Source: Leishmania donovani (Eukaryota > Euglenozoa > Kinetoplastea > Trypanosomatida > Trypanosomatidae). From it: DNA of 64,000 bases. The position numbers were made by a program, and so were the translations under genes. The stretch spans positions 205,731-269,730 of the forward strand of contig NC_018238.1 of the NCBI RefSeq assembly GCF_000227135.1, read 5' to 3'. Positions 18,501 to 29,836 of the stretch are shown here, piece after piece; the stretch's first letter is position 1, and every line of letters begins with the position of its first letter. The notes under the pieces were generated by a model that did no database searches, was not told where the DNA came from, and saw nothing but the letters and a program-made list of their open reading frames with translations.

Positions 18501-21129
18501 TGTGCGCGATTTACACGTTGCCGGCCCCCTCCCTCCCTCCTCATCCCTCTTTCCCCATAATCTTTATCAAGGTTTTATCTATCCGAACTTGTCTAGCGGA
18601 TCACCAACGAAAAAAAAACGTGACGCACCCAAACACACAACGGCAGCAGAAACTCTTTTTTTTTACGCTTCTGTTTGCCGATTTTCTCTTGGATTGGAAG
18701 ATAACTACTTCCCCTTGCCGTTCCTCTTCTTTTCGGTTCTCTCCGCGCGCGTCTGTGCTTGTGATTGCGCGTACTACATCACCACTGAAGTTGCTGTTTT
18801 CGTTTGGCGAAGCGGGCACGAGTAATCCGCCTTTTTCTGGATTTTTGGTTTTCTTCACCTCATCTCCTGTCTTTCTGTCTTCCTGCCTCTCACTCCCCCG
18901 CTATTCATTGTTCTCCCTTTCTTGCTTTGTCTCGCTGTCCTCTTCCTTTTCTCTGTGATTTTGTTGCCGTTGTCTTTCATCTCTTCGCTCCTATAAGGGC
19001 TACACGTGTGTGTGTGTGTGTGTGCTTGTGCGTACCAGAACCCGTTTTTTTCTCTTGCCCGTCCCCCTCCCTCTCTCTCTGTCTGCCGTCTTTTTTTTGT
19101 TTGCTTGTGCGCTTGCTTGTCCCTGCCCACGTGCTCCTCTCCTTCCATCTCCCAATCTCCGCGTATCTGTCCCCCTTTTTCGACTTGTTTCGCGACTTGT
19201 TGTGAAACTGCGTGAGTGTCGTCGTCGTCTTGCCGTTGTGAGATCGACGCTGCTCTGTCTTTTTTTTTCCTTTGTTGACGGCTCCTTCTCCGTATTTTGT
19301 TTTCCATTTGGCCGTCCGCACATTTTTTTTTGCATATTTCGTCTTTGTGGGTTCACGTTATCGTTTCTCGTGCCTCTCTTCCCCTCGTCCGTCCCCGTCA
19401 TCTTTTCGTCTCTCTCTGTTGTGTGTGTGTGTGTGTATGTGCTTGAAAATCTATTTGGCGTTTTTGTTTCCCCCTTTGTTGTTGTTCCACCACGCGCGTT
19501 TTTCTGTTGGTCACATCTTCGCCTCACCTTTTTCAAGTTTTCTTTGACAACCTTTCTGTTTGTTCACACTTTCTTCGTGCGTGTTCGACTCTACCCCCAC
19601 GCCCTTCTCGCTCTCTCGGGTCCCCCACGTGTTGCTGTCTTCAGTAGGACGGACTCTCTCACACGACAACAGACCACGGGAAAACAAACAACAAAGAAAA
19701 ACTGAACGCGGCTTCTGCGCTCCTCTGATACTTGGGTGTCGTACTTCACAGTGATCGTCGTGGGGTGACCCCCACCCCTCCCAAAAAAAAAAAAAAACAG
19801 AAAGATATTCTTTTTTACCGTCTTTTTCACAATTGGGCTTCGCCTTGTTCTCATCCCACCCCACCATTTTCTTGAGCGGCGCTCTTCTCTGTTTTACATT
19901 TTTTTTCGTTGGTGTTCCCTTTTTTTTCGTCTACCCCCGTTGCTTATTTTTCTTTTCGCCTTCTACCTTCATATCTGTGGCCTGTGCCATCTGCATCTCC
20001 CGGCCCCGGGGGGCTCGCGTGACAATAACTTGCGACCCGGTGCACCCAGTAGGGTTTCAACCCTCTTGCCTGCTTAATCGGTCTCCTTGGCTCTGTAAGC
20101 ACGCTGCAACCCTCCCAAATTTTGTACGGACTCGGGCAAACAAAAAACAGCGACGGTGAAGAGGCGAGCAAGTGTTCTTTGCAGTCAGCAACAACAAAAG
20201 CAACGGGCCCCCATCTTCCTCCCCTTCCTTCACACAAGCTAACAGGATCCACAAAGACAACAGCGGAGGAGCACATAGAGGACTGTGTGTTGCTACGTGT
20301 GTCTCTGCTGTTCCCTCTCGTTGCGCTCATTCCTTTCTCCCTCTTTTTTTTGGCTCCCTCGCTTTATATTTGTCTACGTGTGCTCTCGCTCTCGATCTTT
20401 TTTTCGGTTGTTGCTGGTAGTGTTTGCGTAAAATTGTATATTCCTTTGAGTTGACCCCTCACCCTTTTCCTTTTCTCGTGTGGGGCTCCTGCTCCCTTCG
20501 GTGCGCGACTGTTTTCTGCTTGTGTGTGCGTGCGTGCGCGTGTGCTCCTTTGTTTTTTGCTTCTTCCGCTCTCTTCGAGGGGCTCATACGAATATATATA
20601 TATATACATACATAGAAGAGACACACCGACACACATAAATACACACACACACACGCAAGGGACCCCCTTTTTGCCGTATAGCTTCTCATCTTTGACTTGT
20701 TCGTTGCCCTCTCGTGTGCTTCGCGGGCTCGACACTCGGGAAAACCTCGAGGCAATTATTTTTCTTTTTTTTTTGTGTTTGTCGCCTTTGCGTCTCGCTC
20801 TCGATTATATTTCTGCGGCTGACAGACTCGTCCCTCGCTCTCTCCGTACAAGGATACATTATTCCATACGTGCATCTTGGCGCCTTTTGTTTTTTATTCT
20901 TGAGGTTTGGTCGCTCTGCATTGGTTCTCCTGTCATCGGGTCTCTCTCTTATTTCCTTACGTGTACTTTTTTTTTGTCGTTGCTTCCCCTTTTACGATCT
21001 TTTTTTTTCTCCTTTCGATTACGACTCTAGCGTCGCGTCACGTTGCGTGTGTGTGTGTGTGGAAGTGCCCTCCTTCTCTTTCTTCAACGCCACGAAAGCA
21101 ACATAATCAGTGGCTGCGTCGGTTCATTG
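12624..21129 (+). other. 8.8-kb pyrimidine-rich spacer without recognisable genes
   Basis: From 12624 to about 13690 the sequence is mixed. From there to 21430 the + strand is dominated by T and C with poly-T runs of 8-12, CA/TG microsatellites (for example AC repeats at 15549-15579 and 17818-17839) and short TA islands (14670-14692, 20595-20605). Long open frames exist but translate into Ser/Leu/Phe/Pro/Cys/Val-rich nonsense because T/C-rich DNA has few stop codons. Many polypyrimidine-AG sites are present. It probably combines the 3' UTR of the upstream gene and the 5' region of the downstream one; a long non-coding RNA cannot be excluded. Confidence 0.65.
15549..15579. repeat. (AC)n microsatellite
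   Basis: A pure AC dinucleotide run of 31 bases inside the pyrimidine-rich spacer. Confidence 0.95.
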
Positions 21130-21169
21130 AACGATTTTCTTCCCCCATCCCCTCTCTTCTTTTTTTCAG
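21130..21169 (+). promoter_or_regulatory. Candidate spliced-leader acceptor for the 1128-residue protein gene
   Basis: A dense pyrimidine tract (21134-21166) is followed directly by CAG, with AG at 21168-21169. This would give a 5' UTR of about 264 bases before the ATG at 21434. Confidence 0.55.
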
Positions 21170-21433
21170 TCGTATTGTCCTTGATCGCTTGACTTTTATA
21201 CACCATTTTTTAGTTTGAAGCTTCTACATCGCGGTACCGGTTTCGTGCGCGCGTTCTTGTGCACCGCCGGCTGCTCTTGCTTCTGCATATCGCTGTCCCC
21301 GCTGGCAGCGTTGGTTGCACCTCCCCTCACCCCCCTGCGCCTGAGTGAGTGTGAGCGTGTTTTCGCACCTTTCACGCATCCTTTTTTTTTTCGTTTTGTG
21401 TTTTCTCGTGCTGCTTGTTGTGCACCGCGCGCT

Positions 21434-24400
21434 ATGTACAGATTCCAGTCTTCGTCCCCTCTTTCCACCCATAACTGCGCTACTACCGCCACCAGCACAC
21501 CCCCAGCTGCTGCCGCCCTTCCCGGCGCTCAGAGCTTCGCTTCGCTCGCCACTGCGCGGCTTCCCCGGGGTTCGGGGCTTTCACGGAACATTCTGGCCGA
21601 CGACATGGACAACCTGCTGAGCAGCAGCGACTTCACTGCGACGTTGTTGCCGTGGGCCGTTTTCAGTTCTTCAGACGTCCCCGAAGTGACTAAGAGTGAG
21701 CAGCAGCAGCAGCAACAGGCACCCTCGCAGGCCTTCAGACGCCTGCCGACTCCTGTGCAGACAAGATCGATTCCTTTTATGCCCAGCATGGACGGTCCCT
21801 TCCCCTTTTCGGATTCTGCAGGCGGTGAGGCTCCACAGCAGTTCTCCGCATTGCCGTTGCAACAGCGACACCCGTCGTTTATTTCCCAGAGCTTCTCCAA
21901 GGAGTTCCGCACAGTGAATCAGTACACCGCGTCTTCCTTTGTGCACGCGCTCGACACGAAAGCTTCTGCCGCCACCGATCCCCACCTTGTGAGCGCCCAC
22001 GGCAGTTTTCCGATGCCATTGAACGCGTCGTCGGCGAACCAGGCGGAAGGGGAAAATCTAAGCTGTGCCATCTCCTACAGCAACAACCACGGGGAGGCTT
22101 GCGGCGATGAGCGGTCGCGACCATCGCGTCAAGCACACGTGCACGGGAGCGCTTCATTCTTCTCAGCGTCGCTGTCGTCGAGATCTTCCTCGTTACTGTC
22201 GCCATTGACGCCCGCTCCAGAGGAGCACATTACCGGGTACACCTCCGTTATCCTGCCGACGGTGCCTCCCTCCTTCACCGGCGAAGACTACTACGAACAT
22301 GCGATGCATGTTCAGGTAGAGTTTGTCAAGCAGCTGTGCGACGGCACTGGTGGCAACGATAGCAACGGGAGCGGCAAGCTGGAGGAGTTGGGCAGGTCGC
22401 GCGATACGTCTCGCAGCTCTTCGCTGCAACGCCTGCAGCAGTCGGCTTCTCTGCACGTGAAGGCAGGCAGCTTTGACGGCCTGTCGGCAGCACCGGGGTC
22501 TCGAGCGGCCATGGGGGCGGCGGCATCGAGTGCGCCGGTTGCACCGGCGCCGCCGCCTTTGAGCACGTTCCAACCACTCAGCACTGCCACGACTGGCTCG
22601 GACGAGTATCGGGCGTATTCGTCCGCCAGCGCCGCCGGTGCTGGCACCGTGCAGGACGCACCGACCGGGGTCAACCAATTGAAAGGCAGCGCGCACGCGC
22701 AGCTTCAGGCGTCTTCGGGGGACTTCCAAACACCGCTGTTGCCGTCGCAGGGGATGGCCCTCCTCCAGCTGCCGCCGCCGCAGTATCGAGCTCCTTTTAC
22801 TTCATCTCCGTTGCTGGCGCAGACGTGGACTAGCACTGCTGGGGCTGCGAATGGCGAAGAAGTGGCTGCCCCCAGTAGCGGCCAACAGCAACTTCAATTA
22901 AACGCTCATTCGCAGTCGAACTCGCGCCAGTACTCTGTCGGGGCCACATCAGGGGCGGCGACGTTTGTAGGTCCGGCTTGGTCTGGCAGCGGTGTCTACA
23001 CAACTTCACCAGCGCAATCCTTCAATGCTTCCAATGGCTACCACACAGGCAGCGGCACGCCCCCGTCAGGTGGCCCAGCACATCTGATCATGTTAGTGCC
23101 TGCGTCCAGTGAAAACTCGTCTACAGGCCACTCGACGCAAGCTCAGCAACACCTTTACGCCATGCAGGTGCCAGCGCAGACTCTCTCTACCAGCGAGACA
23201 GCCGCCGCGCCTCGTTATGTATCTTCTCACTGCAGTGGCGCTGTACCGTCCCCATCGATGCAGCTGTCGAGCCCCACAACGGTGGCTTCTGGTAGCAGTG
23301 CCAGTGCCGTCCCCCTGCTGTACGTAACAGCACCGACAGCTTTTGCGGGGTTCCCGCCCACGGCGGCGGGGCGTCAGGTGAACACATCGCCCCCCTCCAG
23401 CGTCTCTGGCCACTCGTGCTCCGTCAGCATGACACAAGCTTCTGCACCAGAGATATCTTCGCCGAGCTCGCACTACCTGTACCTGCACACCTATCCTCCA
23501 GCGAACCACTCGCCATCGCGGCCGCTGCCCCTGCAGCAGTACTCAGGGCACTTCCCCTCACAAGTGCCTAGCGCGGGTATGCCGAAAGCGGCCGAGCAGG
23601 CAGCCTCGGCCTCCCTGCACGCCAGGACGCCATCGCCCTTGGGCACGGCAGCCGCAGCGCATCTGCCGCACGCCATGAGCACCGAGGCCTTCTCTCCAGG
23701 CAGCAAGATGGCTGGGCTGAAGTGCCCTAGCATCCGGCCGGTAGCGCCTGCGACAAGCACAGATATGCTGCGCAAGCAGGTTAATGTCCACGGTGCCATG
23801 ATGAACGTGCTGCCCTTTTACCCGTACAACGAGAGTGCCCCACCCGCGCTGACGGCGCCAATTGTGACGGGGACCCGATCGGCCAGCAACAGCACTCTCG
23901 TGCAGTCCTTGAGCGGGTCGGGCTGGTCGTCGCGGTCCGTGAATAGCAACACAGAGTGCAACCTGGACGGAAGCCGGCGATCACTGGACGGTTTTAGGAG
24001 CCACGATGGAGCGAAGGCGTCCTCTTGCACGTTGAGAGGTGACACGCCCTCGCTGGAGAACGCGCCTGTGTTGCCCATTTTCATTCAAATGTTTCCGTGC
24101 GAACTGCGTGACCGCGTCGGCCTACTGAACCGCGTGATAGAAGCGACGTGCGGGCGTGACGCTGGTCTTGTGCAGAGCTTCGAAACCCGTTCCGAAACAT
24201 CCTTCATCGCCCATGTGCGGACGAACAACGTGTGGGAGTTGATCTACAAGTTGCGGTGCCGTGTGCTGATGGATCGGTTTGGCTTCTGGTACGCGGCCGA
24301 CATCGATCAGTATGTGCGCATGAAGGAGTACTGCGAAAGTGTTCGGCGCCTGCCGCAGCAGACGAGGCATTTCCAGACTGATGGGCTGCCCTGCATGCCG

Positions 24401-24820
24401 CTCGTCGTGGAGCTGTCGCGCTCACTGGATCGCGGGCTGGTCCCTGAAAACACTGGACCGCGCTGCTTCGACGAGCTCGTGCCGATCGCCGCCGTGGATC
24501 GCCATCGTTCCCGCCTGCAAGGGTCGTCGTCGGCGCACAATGGCCACTCCAACGCGAGCATGAGCGGCAAGGCCGTGGCCGCCAGCGGCGCCTCTGCAGC
24601 TGGCGGTAGCGTTCTCCTCACTAGCGTTGGCGATGTGCGATCGCTGCATGGCGGGTCGCCGGTTTTTCCGACCAACAAGGGCCATGCGATGATGTTGTCA
24701 CCGCACATGGTGCCAGTATTGGCGGGTGGTAGCTACAGGGCTGGCGGTAGCACGAGTGGCAGCAGTGCGCAGGTGATTCAAATGGACCCAAAGTTCCTGC
24801 CACCATCCTTTGCCATGTAG
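21434..24820 (+). CDS. Large low-complexity protein with a compact, possibly RRM-like C-terminal domain
   Basis: 1128 residues from the first ATG in frame (MYRFQSSSPL); an open frame extends further upstream but has no ATG. Residues 1-875 are rich in Ser, Ala, Gln, Pro and Thr with short Gln runs, and look disordered. From about 880 to 1030 the composition becomes that of a folded domain, starting LPIFIQMFPCELRDRVGLL. Its predicted pattern (strand, helix RDRVGLLNRVIEATCG, strands around QSFETRS and SFIAHVRT, helix WELIYKLRCRVLMD, strand FGFWYAAD) would suit a beta-alpha-beta-beta-alpha-beta fold such as an RRM. The tail after 1035 is low complexity again. A role in RNA regulation is a guess from this architecture and the very long upstream spacer. 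I do not recognise the family with certainty. Confidence 0.85.
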   Translation: MYRFQSSSPLSTHNCATTATSTPPAAAALPGAQSFASLATARLPRGSGLSRNILADDMDNLLSSSDFTATLLPWAVFSSSDVPEVTKSEQQQQQQAPSQAFRRLPTPVQTRSIPFMPSMDGPFPFSDSAGGEAPQQFSALPLQQRHPSFISQSFSKEFRTVNQYTASSFVHALDTKASAATDPHLVSAHGSFPMPLNASSANQAEGENLSCAISYSNNHGEACGDERSRPSRQAHVHGSASFFSASLSSRSSSLLSPLTPAPEEHITGYTSVILPTVPPSFTGEDYYEHAMHVQVEFVKQLCDGTGGNDSNGSGKLEELGRSRDTSRSSSLQRLQQSASLHVKAGSFDGLSAAPGSRAAMGAAASSAPVAPAPPPLSTFQPLSTATTGSDEYRAYSSASAAGAGTVQDAPTGVNQLKGSAHAQLQASSGDFQTPLLPSQGMALLQLPPPQYRAPFTSSPLLAQTWTSTAGAANGEEVAAPSSGQQQLQLNAHSQSNSRQYSVGATSGAATFVGPAWSGSGVYTTSPAQSFNASNGYHTGSGTPPSGGPAHLIMLVPASSENSSTGHSTQAQQHLYAMQVPAQTLSTSETAAAPRYVSSHCSGAVPSPSMQLSSPTTVASGSSASAVPLLYVTAPTAFAGFPPTAAGRQVNTSPPSSVSGHSCSVSMTQASAPEISSPSSHYLYLHTYPPANHSPSRPLPLQQYSGHFPSQVPSAGMPKAAEQAASASLHARTPSPLGTAAAAHLPHAMSTEAFSPGSKMAGLKCPSIRPVAPATSTDMLRKQVNVHGAMMNVLPFYPYNESAPPALTAPIVTGTRSASNSTLVQSLSGSGWSSRSVNSNTECNLDGSRRSLDGFRSHDGAKASSCTLRGDTPSLENAPVLPIFIQMFPCELRDRVGLLNRVIEATCGRDAGLVQSFETRSETSFIAHVRTNNVWELIYKLRCRVLMDRFGFWYAADIDQYVRMKEYCESVRRLPQQTRHFQTDGLPCMPLVVELSRSLDRGLVPENTGPRCFDELVPIAAVDRHRSRLQGSSSAHNGHSNASMSGKAVAASGASAAGGSVLLTSVGDVRSLHGGSPVFPTNKGHAMMLSPHMVPVLAGGSYRAGGSTSGSSAQVIQMDPKFLPPSFAM

Positions 24821-27800
24821 CGAAGTCCGTAAAAAGTGCGCCCGCAGACACACAAGCGCTGAGCGTGTCACGCCAACCCTCGTGGCTCCTCTTTTGCCTC
24901 TATGCCGTTGTTTCGGCTCTTTCATTGTCCATCTCTCGGTGCTGCCCTTCTGCGCTTCTTCTTTTTCTTCTTGTGTGCCTACTCTCGCCTCCCCCCGACA
25001 CACACACACACGCATCACACGGTAGCTCCTGCCCCTCCTTTGGTTTTGAGCTTTCTCGTCCCAGCTTGTATTCAGGTTACTGCGCGATCCTCTTTGTTAT
25101 ATATAACTATATATATATATATATATTCTCTTTTGTGTACGGATTCCGAACTCCTCGTTCACAGCACCCCCCGCCTCTTCCTCTCCGTCTTGAAAGCTCT
25201 TGCCCCCTCCGCCTTGCCGTCGTCTTAACTTTACGCTGGTCTCGGCGTGACGGGGCTCTTCTTTTCCTTCCCGCTCTTTTTAAGGTTTTCTTCTCCCCTC
25301 CTGCCTTATGCCCTTGATGGCATTCCGTGTTTCTGGTATACACACGCGCATATATGCATATATATATATATGTATATAGATATTCCCTTTAAGAGCTGGC
25401 AAGCACCGGTCTTATGCATGTATTACTGTTCATATCTCTCTTTTCTCGTGTGAGTATCGGTAAAGGATGGATGATGAGGCTCATGCTGCTTGGAGCTGAA
25501 GTGCATGCGTGCATGCGATACTGCTTTGGTTCGTTATGCATGTGCTTGTCCTTGGCTTGTTGCAGCTGAATACCGGAGAAAGCCGAGAGTGGGTGATGAG
25601 ATGGGGCAACTTGCCTCTCTCTCTGGCTGCTTCTCAGTGTACGTCTTCTCTTTTTCTTTCACCCGCTTGAACTTCCTTCACCGCATGCGCAAGCGCGCCA
25701 GCGCCTCGACGGCGTGATCCTGATGACGCACGGGCTAGCGCGTCTCTTTCTGTACGGGTGCCTTTGCCCCCCCCCCCTCCCCCCCCTCCGCCGAATCAAC
25801 TGCCTCGCGGCTTTCCAGGCTTGAAGTGCGTGAATACACATGTATACTTCGTGTGCATCTGATATATATATATAGTAGATGGATGTGCATGTAGGTGTGT
25901 GTGTGTGTACATGTATGCTGGGTGCGCGTGCGTACATGTACGTGCCTATTTATATGTATATATATATATATAAATGTATATAGATGCCTATATATGACAG
26001 TGTGCGTATGCATATAGGTGTGTGGGGGTGTTCAGCGCTTAATGCTCACCCAACGCCCACCTTCTCCATCGTTTTACCTTTACCCAGGAACACACATGAA
26101 AAAAGACAAGAAAAGCACCGCGAAAAGGGAACGTTGCATTGTTTTGCACTCGTTTATGTTGGCTTATGCATGCAAGCATCCTTTCGAAGCTACGTTGAGG
26201 TCTCCAAACTAAGGACTGTGCGCGTGCATGCTCTCTCGTGGCATTCGCACTTTATTTGTGTCTCTTCCTTCGTTGTATGGCCCTCTCGTCTTTTCTATGT
26301 GCTTGTGTGCATGTAGGTGTGTGCCCATTCTCTTCTCGGATCACCTCCTCAGCATATACACCATCAGAGGGAGGGGGAGAGAAGGAGAGACAAGCACGAC
26401 GTCGCTCAGCGTGGCCACCGCATTCTCTTCCATTCTCTCACTCGTCCCTGCTCCGTTTACGTTTTCTTCCCGTCTTATTTAGCCCGCTACGCATCTTCGG
26501 TGACGCCGCCGTGCTTCCACCCCCTTTCTCCTACTTTTTTTTTGTTTGATCTCTGCAACATCCCCTCCACTTTTATCTACTTCACTTTTTTTTTCTCCGA
26601 ATCTTCTGTTTCTCCATGCGCGCTTCAGCGCGTCACGTGTCGCCAGAGGGAATGCACATCGAAATGCCTGCTCAGTGTGCTTGTGTTTGTGTCTTCGCCT
26701 AGGCGTCTTTTTGAGAGGACGAGAGGCGACATGTGTGCTTTTTCGTTTTTTTTTATACCGATGCTGTGATTGGTGATGTTGGCCATCTTTGCTGCTGTCT
26801 CGTTCTGTGCATGCTGCCTGTTTTGCTTCCTCTCCCCCTTTTTGTGTGCCCTGAACCACGCACAGAAACTACTCACGCCTTGTCGAAAATCACGAAGGTC
26901 CCCGTGTTGCTGTGTTGCGCTTCGTTGTGTGTGTGTGTGTGCTTTATGCTGTCCTGACGTTGTTCCCTTGTGTGCCGGGTGCATTCAGGTTTCACCCAAA
27001 GAAGGAAACGAAATACGCCGCTTTCACATGGTTGCTCGTCCAGCGTGGGCAGAGAGAGACACCGGAGCCACGAAAAGTATAAGCGGAAGGTGAGGGAGCG
27101 ACTCCTTTCCTTCGTCAGTTACGTGCTCTCGGTGTCTCTTTGCCTTTCTTCGCGGCAGCCGGAGGCCACCGCACTGTCTTCTGTTTCCATGTTTGATTCC
27201 CCCCTCCCCCCTCTCCCTTCCTCCCATGTAGCTGTGACACGTCCTCTCGCTCCTTTTTGGCATTCCGCGTTGTCTCTTCTTGGTCTTGGATCTCCCACGC
27301 CCTATTCGCTCATCTTCGCTGCCCCTCCCTTTCTTTTCGTCTTTTGGTTTGATGAATGGTTGACTTTTCCTTTGATGTGTATCTTCTACGTGGGCGCGCA
27401 TGGGCTGACGCGGACGCGGGCGGTGTGCGTTTTTGTGCGTGTGGAGCGAAGGGCTGCTGACAGCGGCCTTTGTTGTCGTTGTTGTCTCTCTCTCTCCCTT
27501 GCACTTTTGTTTTGTTCCATACTCACCCCAACACCTCTTGTGTTGGTTCCCCTTGCTGATATCACTTGTATCTGCGCGCCAAGTCTGCGCGCGCTCTTTA
27601 CACTCTTGCGACGGGTTCTTCTGTTCTCCGTCGTACGCCACCCTCCATCACCTGTGGCGCTGTTTTATTCCATTTTCTCTTCCGGTTTTCGCCTTTTTTC
27701 TGTGTTTCTGCGTTCTTTGGACCCCTCCCCCACTCCCACTGCCTCCGACCCGCTCATGACGTGTATGCTGGAGCATCGCTCCCATGCCCGCTCCCCACCC

Positions 27801-29607
27801 CCTACGAGTACACCTACGTCGGTGTCCTACCCCTCTACCCCTTTATCTTTCTTCGTCAGTGCCTCCTCCCATCCAGATCCCTTCCTTTCGAACACCCCTC
27901 TTCCCCGAAAGCCTAAGGAAAAGACGGAATCAAGCGGAGCCGTCGGAGGGGCACACCCCTTATGTCTGTAACCTCCATGATGCGCTCTCGTTCTTTCGTG
28001 TTTCGCTTTCCGATCCACCGCTCCCTCGGTTATCCCTTCTCCTCTTTCACCCCTTGCACGTTTGCCTGTGTGGTGTAGTCTTTGCGGATGGCGACGGCCC
28101 CCTCTCCCTTTTTTCCCTGTCCTTGACTCTGGTGTGTGCGTGTGTGTGTGTTGCAATGCCTCATCCTCTTTCTTCCTTTCCCTTCTCCATGCCGAGCGTA
28201 TTTTCGTCTGGCTTGTTTTTATTTTTATTTTCTTTTTTTTTAGGATCCTCTCCCCATCGTCCCTGCCTCTCTCAATGTTCGACGGATACGCGGGAGGGAA
28301 GGGCAGCTCTGAATGTGCCACAAAGGCCACTCACTCCTGATAAGGACAGGGCAACAGAAACGCATACACATACAAGGTTAAATCGCTAAATAGGAGTGGG
28401 AGTGCCGTGGTGTCGGTGGCGGGCCCAACTCGTACCCTGTCCCCTCTACTAAAGTTTCTCTCCCTACCCTGTCTCTGCGTCACACCCGTCGAGCCGCGTG
28501 GGAGCACATCCATTCCATGACAGAGAGCGGCGCTTCCCTCCGTTTCTCGGCTGAGGGTGCGAGCTTGCCGGCACGTCAGTTTGCTTCAGATGTCTCGCAT
28601 ATACGCTTCATCGTCTTTGTTCCATGCCGTTGAGAAGTGGAAAGTCACGCGTACGGTATATCGGGCGCAAACAGACGCCGACGGATGCGCGCATATGCTA
28701 CTGAGCCATCCATGCTTTCAGCTCCTTCACGCTCGGCGGCGTGCCGTGTATGAGGCACCTCTTCTGACTTCACAAGTCGTCTGGTTGTGCTTTCTCTCCA
28801 TCTCTGACTTTTCGCCAGCGGCCCAACTTTCCGCTTCTCGCGCCTCCTCGTCAATCGCCTGCTGTCTCCGGCAATCGCGCCGGTGCTCTCTATTAGACTT
28901 GCAACGTTTGGCCGTTCACCCTTACACGCACGTATGCGCCCATGTGCGTGTATGGGCGTCTTCACGAGCCGACGCACCCCTCCTTCTGTTGCATGCCAAA
29001 CTGCAAAACACGCATTTCTCACGGGCACACCACAACATCGCTTCATGACAGTACACAGACCCGCGCGCCGCTGAGCTCGGTGTGGATATGACTGTGCTCA
29101 AGGGTGAGGAGCTGCGCGAGAAGGGCTATGGCGGCATCTACGCTGTCGGCAAGTGTGCGCAGTACCCGCCGCACCTGGTGACGCTGCGCTACAGGAACCC
29201 GAACGCCGCTGAGGGCGCCAAGAATATTGCGATGGTTGGCAAGGGTATCGTGTACGACTGCGGCGGCCTTGCGCTGAAGCCAGCGGCGCACATGNNNNNN
29301 NNNNNNNNNNNNNNNNNNNNNNNNNNNNNNNNNNNNNNNNNNNNNNNNNNNNNNNNNNNNNNNNNNNNNNNNNNNNNNNNNNNNNNNNNNNNNCAATCGC
29401 CTGCTGTCTCCGGCAATCGCGCCGGTGCTCTCTATTAGACTTGCAACGTTTGGCCGTTCACCCTTACACGCACGTATGCGCCCATGTGCGTGTATGGGCG
29501 TCTTCACGAGCCGACGCACCCCTCCTTCTGTTGCATGCCAAACTGCAAAACACGCATTTCTCACGGGCACACCACAACATCGCTTCATGACAGTACACAG
29601 ACCCGCG
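24821..29607 (+). other. 4.8-kb spacer without recognised genes
   Basis: Pyrimidine-rich with TA islands (25103-25125, 25357-25374, 25861-25874, 25957-25972), which may be 3' UTR elements of the upstream gene. From about 28390 the composition is more balanced, but no convincing coding frame was found. Contains a 99-base gap (29295-29393) with duplicated flanks; the first flank includes the start of the LAP fragment (29066-29294). Confidence 0.6.
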
Positions 29608-29836
29608 CGCCGCTGAGCTCGGTGTGGATATGACTGTGCTCAAGGGTGAGGAGCTGCGCGAGAAGGGCTATGGCGGCATCTACGCTGTCGGCAAGTGTGC
29701 GCAGTACCCGCCGCACCTGGTGACGCTGCGCTACAGGAACCCGAACGCCGCTGAGGGCGCCAAGAATATTGCGATGGTTGGCAAGGGTATCGTGTACGAC
29801 TGCGGCGGCCTTGCGCTGAAGCCAGCGGCGCACATG
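28852..29836. other. 99-base gap with duplicated flanks (28852-29294 = 29394-29836)
   Basis: 443 bases are present on both sides of the N run 29295-29393. The duplicated block includes the 5' junction of the LAP fragment, so the second junction at 29608 and the first at 29066 are one and the same locus. Confidence 0.87.

Noticed and set aside
13571..21106. Many long open frames in the pyrimidine-rich spacer (for example 15917-16840, 17558-18958, 19010-19705).
   Set aside because: T/C-rich DNA lacks stop codons, so these frames are long by composition. Products are Ser/Leu/Phe/Pro/Cys-rich without domains and overlap in several frames.
21215..21433. Upstream extension of the 1128-residue protein.
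   Set aside because: No ATG in that stretch; translation is Cys/Phe-rich from a pyrimidine tract.
26970..27971. 333-codon open frame in the spacer upstream of the LAP fragment.
   Set aside because: Same compositional artefact; no coding-type codon use and no recognisable domain.
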